Shown here: positions 25,592 to 32,996 of the stretch, in pieces
Numbering within the stretch: position 1 is the stretch's first letter
Layout of the letters: every line of letters starts with the position of its first letter
DNA from: Crocosphaera sp.
GTDB taxonomy: Bacteria > Cyanobacteriota > Cyanobacteriia > Cyanobacteriales > Microcystaceae
Length of the DNA: 45,761 nucleotides
Reading direction: 5' to 3'
NCBI GenBank assembly: GCA_030066295.1
Contig: JASJBX010000046.1
Span: forward strand, 1-45,761
Translations under genes and position numbers: made by a program
The notes under the pieces: model-generated
The model's database searches: none
Seen by the model: only the letters and a program-made list of their open reading frames with translations
What the model was told of the DNA's origin: nothing

Positions 25592-28500
25592 TTAATTAGT
25601 AGAGTTGATTTTTTGTCCAGCTATTCTAATATCTGCACAGACTTCATCTGCATCCCGTAACCCCATAGAACGAGTCCAATAACGGACTTTATCGGGTTTA
25701 ATAAAATAGATAGTAGGAACTTTTGCATCCTTCCAAGTAACAGAGTCATAAACTCTAGCGACTCGTTGATAGTAGATTCCCTGTTGTTCTGAATTTGGTT
25801 GATTTAAGAATACTTCATTGAGTTTTTCTAATCGTTTTAGTAAGTTTTCTGAGTCTATGGTCACAATTTTTATTCCCTCATGAATCTGGTAATTAAGATG
25901 AATGGCAACTAGACGGACAGGTAGATAATTCTGATCAGGTTCTTGATATATTGTTGCACAAACAGCCTTATTTTGTCCAAAACTAGCTTTGATTACTCTG
26001 ATAAAATAATCACAATATTGGGTTAATTCTGGTTCATAGTTCCGCTCTGTTTTTTGACGGCCAGGGGATGAACTATCCCCTTTAAAATCAGGTAAAGTAT
26101 AGTTGAATAGGTCTTCTATTAATGTCCATTCACTGTCTTTAAACTCAAAAAGTTCACGAATGCGTTGATCAACATCTTCATAAGTTTCAATTCCTTCTAA
26201 AATGTTTTCTTGAGGTTCAGCAATAGGAACTTTTAGTAAATCATTAGGTTTAATTTCATGTATATATGAAGCAAAACGACCACTAGACAAAAGTAAGTAA
26301 TAAACTGCTAAAATACTATTGTAACTTAGCCATGCAGATTCTAAAATTGATTTTGAATCTTCAGGAGTATGAATACTTACATAACTACCCGAACAAATAA
26401 TCCCTTGATTAGAATTAGTTTGTTTCACGATAGCAGATTGAAATCTTCCTATACTTTTAATCCATGATTGTTTCAAAATCATCTGCGGATAATTAAAAGC
26501 AGTAAAATCAGTTGAAGCTCTTGAATCTGTTTTAGGATCATCATTACTTGATAAATTCTTAGGATTAAGATACAAGAATGTATTTTTTGGAAATCTAGTT
26601 TCTTTCAAAATATATCTATTTAAAATGTTAGTGTTTATTTTTTTTCTATCTCCTCTGATAATTCCTTGTCGTGTAGTAATTTTTTTTTGTTGTTTAAGTT
26701 TATTAAAGCTTACACTCTGAGATAATTTTTTGATTAATTGAAAATCTCTCCTATTTCCCCAAGTTAAAGCAATTAATACTGCATTACTTCGCAATATTTC
26801 ATGATATTGAATCCAATGTGTATTTTGATTCTCTATCACTAAAGAATAGGTATCTTGGTTTTTATGAATAATTTTAGGACATAGATATAAGATAGGGTCG
26901 TTATCATTAGTAATATTTTCTAAGGTAATAATACAAGTTGGAGAAATGGCATTTTTAAATAAACCAAATCTTAAGGCTGATAAATCTACTATTTCAGATA
27001 CTTTTGTGTCAGAAAATAGCTTGAAACGAAAATTATGAGCAGTATTGATTTTATTAAAAATCAATGCTCCTGCTGGTTGCATCATAGAAATGTAACCATT
27101 ATTTCTAGTCAGTTTAATTGCTTTACTGAGAAAAAACGGAGCAATATTTCCATAGGTTATGCAATCACTCCAGTCATATTTTGTAGTCCATTGTTTAGCT
27201 TTTTGTGTAATAGTATTCCTGCCCCAAGGTGCATTACCTAAAACTAAATCATAAGTTACTGCATTTTCTTCTGTTTTAAACCCTTCAATGTCTTCACTAA
27301 AAAAGTCAGCAGCAATTAATTTTTTACCTCGTAAATTAGGAAATTTAACCTCATTTTCCCAATAGTGTTTAGGCTCAATATTATCAAGCATCATTAAATA
27401 AAAACTAAGGGATGCTACTCTAATTGCTTCTTGATCAATATCAACCCCTAAAAAGTTATTTTCTAACAGGGATTTTAAAACATCAGGAGTAATATTTTTA
27501 TCATGTACTTTTTTCCAAAGATAAATTAAACGTTGATAAGCTTTAACAAGAAATATTCCTGAACCGCAAGCAGGATCAAGAATTTTTAGATCCCATTCTT
27601 CATCATCCCAAGGTAAAACTCCATCTAAAATAAAATCAACGATAAACTCTGGTGTATAATGAACTCCTGTACCTTCTTTTTTAGTAACAAATTCCTCATA
27701 AATACTACTAATAAATTCAAGAGGAATAACATCAAAGGAATACATCGGCCATAAACAAAGTTGACCGCTCGTAAAGTCTAAATCTCCTCTAATAAAATAA
27801 GCCAGTTTTGTTAAATAAGAATCATTTTGTTTGACCTTATTCATTTCTGCTTGCCATTCTTGCTCTCTTTCTTGTTCTGTATTTCCTTTTCCTGGAAATA
27901 AATCTCCATTAAATTTATGATTTAACCAGCGAAAAAGTTGATAAGTATCTTCAAAGTTTTCTAAAATATCAGGTAAGTTATCATAAGCTTTTGATAAAAT
28001 TTTGGTATTAACTAAATCTTGTATAATTTCTTGATTAAGCGCCGGATTACCATCAATATCCTTTTTTTGAAATAAGTATTGAATAAAAATCAATCTAGCG
28101 AGTAAATCATGGATGGTTCCTGAATCTAATCCTTCATCAATTAGCTGTTTTTTAACTTCTTTTAAGTTTTCAAGTAATTTTTGATCTGCTGCACCACTAC
28201 GCTGAAAACGATCACTATGTTTCTCGAAAAACTCACCAGAAACTAACTCAACCCACTGTAAAGCATTTGCTGCTTGTTCTGACAAAGAAGATTGATTAAT
28301 TTCTTCAATTGGATTAAGTTTTTTGGAAGTGGCAATGATAACCCATAGTAATAGGATTACAAGGGTTTCAGTCCCTTTCAAGAAAGTTAAAGCTAAAAAT
28401 AAAGATATTCTTTGATTTCTTGAAGGTTCAGGAGGTTCACAACATGACCACACTCGTAATAATTGAGGTTCTACTGTAATTAATGCTCTGGTTCGACTAA

Positions 28501-28792
28501 AACTCCAAGCAAGTCGATAAATCTCTTTAAGGGTAGACTCAGAAATAGGTCTAGAAAACTCACAAACAACAGCTAAAGGACTTTCTGTTGCATCGCCAAG
28601 GGGATTTGCTGCTAATATTCCCACTTTAGCTCCTTTTGCTTCTTGAAGCTCTCTCCTAATCTTATTGCCAATTTTCTCATTAGCCAATCTCGCATAAACC
28701 CTCGGACCTGCCCCACTCGGTTGCCAAATTTGCTCAGGAGGTGGCCAGTAAAGTTTTTGGTGGGTTAGTTCCAGTAGGGAAGAGTTGGACAT
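25592..28792 (-). CDS. Eco57I-type N6-adenine DNA methyltransferase, restriction-modification protein (CAST B cargo)
   Basis: 1066 residues. The methyltransferase core has motif I LDPACGSGIFLVKAYQRL (about residues 405-422) and motif IV LVLGNAPWGRN (about 515-525). NAPW is an unusual form of the NPPY/NPPW catalytic motif. It is preceded by YEEFVTKKEGTGVHYTPEFI, the segment typical of large Eco57I/type IIG-like methylases. C-terminal parts should recognise target DNA. An odd hydrophobic stretch (LFLALTFLKG, LVILLLWVIIATS) sits near residues 130-158 in an otherwise soluble N-terminal domain. It is co-transcribed with the downstream nuclease and divergent from a MerR gene. Confidence 0.82.
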   Translation of the reverse strand: MSNSSLLELTHQKLYWPPPEQIWQPSGAGPRVYARLANEKIGNKIRRELQEAKGAKVGILAANPLGDATESPLAVVCEFSRPISESTLKEIYRLAWSFSRTRALITVEPQLLRVWSCCEPPEPSRNQRISLFLALTFLKGTETLVILLLWVIIATSKKLNPIEEINQSSLSEQAANALQWVELVSGEFFEKHSDRFQRSGAADQKLLENLKEVKKQLIDEGLDSGTIHDLLARLIFIQYLFQKKDIDGNPALNQEIIQDLVNTKILSKAYDNLPDILENFEDTYQLFRWLNHKFNGDLFPGKGNTEQEREQEWQAEMNKVKQNDSYLTKLAYFIRGDLDFTSGQLCLWPMYSFDVIPLEFISSIYEEFVTKKEGTGVHYTPEFIVDFILDGVLPWDDEEWDLKILDPACGSGIFLVKAYQRLIYLWKKVHDKNITPDVLKSLLENNFLGVDIDQEAIRVASLSFYLMMLDNIEPKHYWENEVKFPNLRGKKLIAADFFSEDIEGFKTEENAVTYDLVLGNAPWGRNTITQKAKQWTTKYDWSDCITYGNIAPFFLSKAIKLTRNNGYISMMQPAGALIFNKINTAHNFRFKLFSDTKVSEIVDLSALRFGLFKNAISPTCIITLENITNDNDPILYLCPKIIHKNQDTYSLVIENQNTHWIQYHEILRSNAVLIALTWGNRRDFQLIKKLSQSVSFNKLKQQKKITTRQGIIRGDRKKINTNILNRYILKETRFPKNTFLYLNPKNLSSNDDPKTDSRASTDFTAFNYPQMILKQSWIKSIGRFQSAIVKQTNSNQGIICSGSYVSIHTPEDSKSILESAWLSYNSILAVYYLLLSSGRFASYIHEIKPNDLLKVPIAEPQENILEGIETYEDVDQRIRELFEFKDSEWTLIEDLFNYTLPDFKGDSSSPGRQKTERNYEPELTQYCDYFIRVIKASFGQNKAVCATIYQEPDQNYLPVRLVAIHLNYQIHEGIKIVTIDSENLLKRLEKLNEVFLNQPNSEQQGIYYQRVARVYDSVTWKDAKVPTIYFIKPDKVRYWTRSMGLRDADEVCADIRIAGQKINSTN

Positions 28793-28926
28793 CTTTGAGT
28801 AAGTTGATTCCCCTCAAGATTACTAGGGTACTTTGATATATTATAGGATAGTAAGAGTATTTTTTCAGTAAATGTATTCTATTTTTACAAAAAAATAATA
28901 CGTTAAATACTAAGTAAGGATGTAGC
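28793..28926. promoter_or_regulatory. divergent promoter region of the restriction-modification operon and merR gene
   Basis: 134 bp, very AT-rich, between two divergent starts. It contains TATATTATAGGATAG near 28836-28851 and several A/T runs that could serve as promoter boxes. No clear long palindrome is seen. Its position makes it the likely target of the MerR protein encoded next to it. Confidence 0.4.
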
Positions 28927-29442
28927 ATGAGTCTTATACAAGGATTCACAAGACAAGAAACCCTCGCATTAACGGACACCACTTCTAATCGACTTCAGTA
29001 CCTAGAGAGACAAGGTTTAGTGATACCTCAGCGCATTGGGAAGTCCCGTAAACCCACTGTTATCTATAGTTGGGAACAAATTCTCGAAATTCGAGCTATT
29101 AAGCGTCTACGAAAAAATGTCTCTAGTCAAACTATTCAAAAGATCATTAAATTTTTAGATAAAAGTGGGGTTGATGAAAGTTTACGAGATAAACATTTGA
29201 TTGTAATTCACGATGAGGTATTCTGGGTTCAACAAGATTGGTCAGATTTACAGCAGAAAATACCAATCATCGTTAAAGTCGCAGGAAAAAATAATGCTAA
29301 TATTGGTCAGTATATGCTGTTAGTTATCCCTATTTTTTCAGATATTGTTCAAGAAGTCTGGAAAGCTGCTAAAAAATCAGAATCAATTGATTTTGAAAGC
29401 TTTAAGGAGCGAGCAAAAGTTAATGAGAATAAAATTGCATAG
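28927..29442 (+). CDS. MerR-family transcriptional regulator, probable controller of the cargo operon
   Basis: 171 residues with an N-terminal MerR-like winged helix (GFTRQETLALTDTTSNRLQY, LERQGLVIPQRIGKSRKPTV; about residues 5-50), then QILEIRAIKRLRKNVSSQTI and a C-terminal domain I do not recognise. It differs from the shorter cvkR-like protein at 24454. It is divergent from the methylase gene, a common place for a restriction-modification control gene, and lies 22 bp from the convergent tniQ. Its target is inferred only from position. Confidence 0.75.
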   Translation: MSLIQGFTRQETLALTDTTSNRLQYLERQGLVIPQRIGKSRKPTVIYSWEQILEIRAIKRLRKNVSSQTIQKIIKFLDKSGVDESLRDKHLIVIHDEVFWVQQDWSDLQQKIPIIVKVAGKNNANIGQYMLLVIPIFSDIVQEVWKAAKKSESIDFESFKERAKVNENKIA

Positions 29443-29464
29443 CATCGCTAAGATAGGCACCTTC

Positions 29465-29959
29465 TTAATGGTTTCTTTTCATCTCCCCAAAAGGCAAAAA
29501 ACATCTGTGACACCAACCATTAACCCAAAGCGCAGGAAACTGAAACCTTGCGCCACAGTTGGGACACTCTGATAAAAAAGTTAACCCATGCTTTGAACAA
29601 AACTCAGTCGTTTTTAACTGCCATTCAATCTTATGACAACCAACTTCCTCGTAACAAGCCCCACATAAGCGAATGGGTTGATGCTTCATCCCCACACCTT
29701 TTGGGGGAAACATCTCCCATAACCTTTCTGCTTCCACCTGTACCACCTCAGACAACGCTTTTAACTCCTCCTCGGTGGGTGTAGGAATAAAACGAAACTT
29801 CTCCCAACGAGCGATCGCACCCCCTAACCCCGTTATTTTCCCCATCATTGTCACCGTTAACTCATTTTCTCGCCGAAACCGTCCTAGAAAATGACTGATA
29901 CTTTCCCCTGCTAACGGTTCCACCAAAAACCACCAAGGTTGAATGTCTTGACTTTCCAT
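29465..29959 (-). CDS. tniQ: TniQ of element B
   Basis: 164 residues, intact. The TniQ core is GESISHFLGRFRRENELTVT and IARWEKFRFIPTPTEEELKA. Zinc-ribbon cysteines are in RLCGACYEE, EFCSKHG, ECPNCGARF and WCHRCF. The ATG overlaps the tnsC stop by one base (TAATG), so translation was probably coupled. It is the last gene of the damaged tnsB-tnsC-tniQ operon. Confidence 0.93.
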   Translation of the reverse strand: MESQDIQPWWFLVEPLAGESISHFLGRFRRENELTVTMMGKITGLGGAIARWEKFRFIPTPTEEELKALSEVVQVEAERLWEMFPPKGVGMKHQPIRLCGACYEEVGCHKIEWQLKTTEFCSKHGLTFLSECPNCGARFQFPALWVNGWCHRCFLPFGEMKRNH

Positions 29960-30657
29960 TATCGGTACTCCTCCGTGACTTCCTTCAAGGTTTCTAAATC
30001 AATCTTCTGTAACCCCTTTTTCAAGGCTCTAATCGCACATTCCCGTAAAATCATATCTAATAAGCCAAGATAACCCCCCGTTGCTTGTCCCAAAATCTTT
30101 AACATTCGTTTACCGCTTAAATTAGAAGCTACAGGTAGCTTCAACACTTGACGTTCCCAAATATCAACCGTTTGAGTGAACTCATCCCCTGCTAACTTAC
30201 CAAAGCGATGACAAGCTCGAAAACGATTATAAACCTGCTCATCTCGTTTAATTACCGCATCTAAACGATCAGTTCCTACCAACACCACTGCAATATTTAA
30301 CTTATCAAAAATATCACGCACCTCTGCAAACGTCTTCGGTTTTAACCTATCCGCTTCATCAATGATCAACATTTCCACCCCACACCGTTGCAACACTTTA
30401 AACGTCCGTTGACGAATTTCTGCAACGGTTCCCTTAGTCATTTGATACTTTAAATGCTCGATAATTGCCCCAAATAAGTCTTTAGCCCCGCATTCCTGGG
30501 TAACTTGAATATAAACTACTGGAACAATGGGAGGTTTACCAGGAGTTTGAATGGGTTTATGTCTTAAACGATAAGCATTACAAGCAATAGTTTTTCCTGT
30601 GCGAGACTCCCCAACTACCCGACAAGATTGTTTAGCCTGACGCTTGCCTTCTAACCA
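29959..30657 (-). pseudogene. tnsC: tnsC remnant of element B (5' end deleted, AAA+ motifs intact)
   Basis: The open frame runs from the deletion junction near 30657 (WLEGKRQAKQSCRVVGESRTG) to the stop at 29959, about 232 codons. It is closely similar to ShTnsC. Walker A GESRTGKT and Walker B LIIDEADRL are intact, as is VVLVGTDRLDAVIKRDEQV. Roughly the first 50 codons and the start are missing, and the upstream sequence is the cut end of tnsB in another frame. Translation could begin only at internal starts such as ATG 30441 (MTKGTVAEIRQ), which would exclude Walker A. Confidence 0.85.
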
Positions 30658-31695
30658 ATACTAACTTTTGCTCTAATTGACGTAACGTTAGACAAGCTTC
30701 CTTTTCAGCATCCTCTGGTCTTTCCTGTACGTTTGAGCCTGTATATCCAGGAAGTGCGGAGAAAAATTCCAAATTCAGGGTTTTAAACGGACGTTCAACG
30801 ATTCCTCCTTCACTGGGACGATCTCTTAAATGACAAACAAACCCCAATTGAACCGAAATCTGCTGAAGATGGTTAGAGCGAAAATCCTTACCTCCGTCTG
30901 TGTAGAAATGCTCTGGTTTTCCGTAAGTTCCCCATTCTTCGCTCAATTGATAGTCAGGGATATAATACTTGGGCAAAATGGCATGACGTAACGCTAACGC
31001 CACTACTTGAGAACTTGGGGCATCAAAACCCAGATTAATGCCCATAATACAGCGAGAATAGGTATCAATTACCGTTGTTAACCAGGGACGACTCAAAAGT
31101 TCACCATATTGATCAACCAAGAGGATATCCGCACGAGTATGGTCACATTGCCAAACATGATTGCTATATTCAACGGATAAATCCTGTCCAGCACGGGTTT
31201 TAACTGACAACTGTGACCCTCTCCACCCTGGACTTCTAATACTTTTCTTTTTCTCCTGTTTTTCAATCAAAGGCTGTAAAATTCGATAAACGGTCATGTG
31301 AGAAGGGGGATTAATGCCTAATTCTTCAGCTTTTGCTTTTGTTCTTAAATACACTTGTTTTCGAGTCACCCGACGACTCCCTTTATTCCCATTTTTATAG
31401 GTTTTGATAATAAATTCTTGTAATTGCTCCTCAATCCGAAAATTACCTTTATCAGAACGATTAGTTGGGGCGATCGCTTCCAATCCTTCTTCCTCCCATT
31501 TCTTAACTAACCGTTGTACTGTTCGTTTAGATTTACCCAATTTTTCGGCTGCTTCTTGGAGTCTTTGACCATAGGTTTTGCGATCGCAAGGTTCCAGTAA
31601 AGTTTGAATCACTTCAAGCTTTAACTGTGCTTCATCAGATAACTCAGAGGGAATAACAAGATGTTGTTCTTTATGCTGATCATCTATTTTGTCAT
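30632..31695 (-). pseudogene. tnsB: tnsB remnant of element B (3' deleted, 5' frameshift)
   Basis: Encodes the N-terminal helix-turn-helix (RLQEAAEKLGKSKRTVQRLV) and the integrase core with all three acids: HVWQCDHTRAD, HFYTDGGKDFRSNH and SEGGIVERPFKTL. After LRQLEQKLV the frame leaves the family and stops at 30632, so the beta-barrel and TnsC-binding tail (over 200 codons in ShTnsB) are gone. At the 5' end the homologous frame (LVIPSELSDEAQLKLEVIQT) has no ATG. The candidate ATG at 31695 is out of frame by one base beside an A4 run (31687-31690). Only a GTG at 31612 is in frame. Confidence 0.85.
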
Positions 31696-32002
31696 TCCCA
31701 TTGCTGGGGTTTAGGAATATTGACTAAACGTGAAGGTTGTTTGGATCTTTAGTGGACACTAACTTCAAAGAGCGATTTCGGTGTTAGAGAGAGGGTTGAG
31801 ACATATTAAAAAGTATTAAGAATGATTTAAAGCCTTAATACTCCTTAAAAAAATGTAAGATAACTTAAAAGCTCTTAAACCTACGATTTAATCAAATATT
31901 TTCCATTTTTCTTAAGAATCATCTTGGTAAAGCAGAAATAGACTAAAAGGGAAAGTTTCTGAAATCAAACTGAGAAGATTATTAAAATATCCTGAGAGAA
32001 AA
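31696..32002. other. intergenic region that should contain the lost left end of element B
   Basis: 307 bp without a gene. Two weak matches to the B-type TnsB box on the minus strand are GAAGTTAGTGTCC (about 31766-31754) and TTAATATGTCTC (about 31809-31798). No TGTACA terminus is found. The second half is AT-rich and also serves as the upstream region of the PEP-CTERM gene at 32003. Confidence 0.4.
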
Positions 32003-32869
32003 ATGAGAATTAAAAGCCATTTTTATGAGACAGCCCTAGAGAGGTTAGCCACTGCCTGGAAACCAGTCATAACAGCTTTCATTCTGCCCTTGGGAATTAA
32101 CCATTGGTTGACCCCTTCAGCAGTGGCACAGTCAGCCACTTGGGGAGAAACCATGTCCCTGACTTCCATCCTGATCGGCTACGAAAACATAGTATTGGGA
32201 TTGGATGAGATTGGCATGGGAGGAGAGATTGATGTCATCGACCATTCTCTAATTTTTTCGGAGACAATAGCTGCCTTCACCATGATTGGAAGGGTTGGGG
32301 ATATGGAACTGATCCTTAACGGGAATGGTTCTTTATTAGGAGATGTGGGAAGTGAGGACATAGACTGGACGGGAAACTGGTTAGGAACCCTGGGAAATCA
32401 ATTTTTAATTGCTGACGATTCCGGAAGTTTCACTTTCGACGAAACAAATGGCTATACCCAGCTCGATTTCTCACAATCAGGTTCCAAGGATTTTTTAGAG
32501 ACTTGGGATGCGCTAACAACAGGGGATTTGACCAGTAACATCAATGACAGTGTGTTACCAGGTTGGGCCAGACCTGGAACAGAAGGTATTGGAGGAGCGG
32601 TTAGTCAGGTTCAGGGGGATCTCGAAACTGAATTTTTGTTCTCAGGGAATATGATTGGCAGTGTTTTAACCGTAGACGACCAGTCTTTCGCTCTGGTGTT
32701 GGATGATGGAACCGTCATTAAGGAAGGGTTCTACACCTGTGCAGAAAATAAAAATTGTATCAAAACTCCTATTCCCGAACCGACTCCAACGGCAGCACTC
32801 TTCTTTCTGCTGTCACTGGGAGTTATGCCAATTATGTCAAGGTTCAAGTCCGTTGGCTCCGACTCATAG
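32003..32869 (+). CDS. PEP-CTERM sorting-domain protein
   Basis: 288 residues. An N-terminal hydrophobic segment (VITAFILPLGINHWL) ending near AVAQSA looks like a signal peptide with a long basic lead. The body is acidic and not recognised (repeated GDVGSEDIDW-like patches). The C-terminus has the PEP-CTERM pattern: IPEPTPTA, then a hydrophobic helix (ALFFLLSLGVMPIM) and a short basic end (SRFKSVGSDS). Such proteins are exported and processed by exosortase. A Shine-Dalgarno (GAGAG) lies just before the ATG. Confidence 0.75.
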   Translation: MRIKSHFYETALERLATAWKPVITAFILPLGINHWLTPSAVAQSATWGETMSLTSILIGYENIVLGLDEIGMGGEIDVIDHSLIFSETIAAFTMIGRVGDMELILNGNGSLLGDVGSEDIDWTGNWLGTLGNQFLIADDSGSFTFDETNGYTQLDFSQSGSKDFLETWDALTTGDLTSNINDSVLPGWARPGTEGIGGAVSQVQGDLETEFLFSGNMIGSVLTVDDQSFALVLDDGTVIKEGFYTCAENKNCIKTPIPEPTPTAALFFLLSLGVMPIMSRFKSVGSDS

Positions 32870-32898
32870 CAGTTTTCAGTCGGGTTTAGGTTAAGTGA

Positions 32899-32943
32899 GT
32901 GTGGGAAGTGTGGGAAGTGTGGGAAGTGTGGGAAGTGTGAGGA
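32899..32943. repeat. tandem 9-bp repeat (GTGTGGGAA, about 5 copies)
   Basis: Four exact copies (32899-32934) and one variant (32935-32943) lie between the PEP-CTERM gene and the RHS gene. A related nonamer array on the other strand sense (CTCCCCACA) is at 41863. Such short tandem repeats are common in cyanobacterial intergenic DNA. Confidence 0.9.
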
Positions 32944-32996
32944 GTGTTTAGAAATTTCAATGTTTGAATTGTAGGTCATGTCTGGAGAGCAAAAGG

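Larger units (their letters stand above)
5963..31820 (-). mobile_element. type V-K CAST, element B (ShCAST-like, interrupted by element A; far end approximate)
   Basis: Element B consists of the outer 22 bp at 5963-5984, then, after the inserted element A, everything from 21380 to beyond tnsB at 31695. Minus-strand order is tnsB', tnsC', tniQ, MerR gene, restriction-modification cargo, cvkR (opposite strand), cas12k, tracrRNA, CRISPR array, right end. Proteins and tracrRNA resemble ShCAST (for example TnsC GVEMLIIDEADRLKP and VVLVGTDRLDAVIKRDEQV). The right terminus begins TGTACAGTGACA at 5963. No TGTACA terminus is visible past tnsB, only two weak box-like sequences near 31754 and 31798, so the left boundary is a guess. 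The tnsB-tnsC deletion makes autonomous movement unlikely. Confidence 0.8.
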
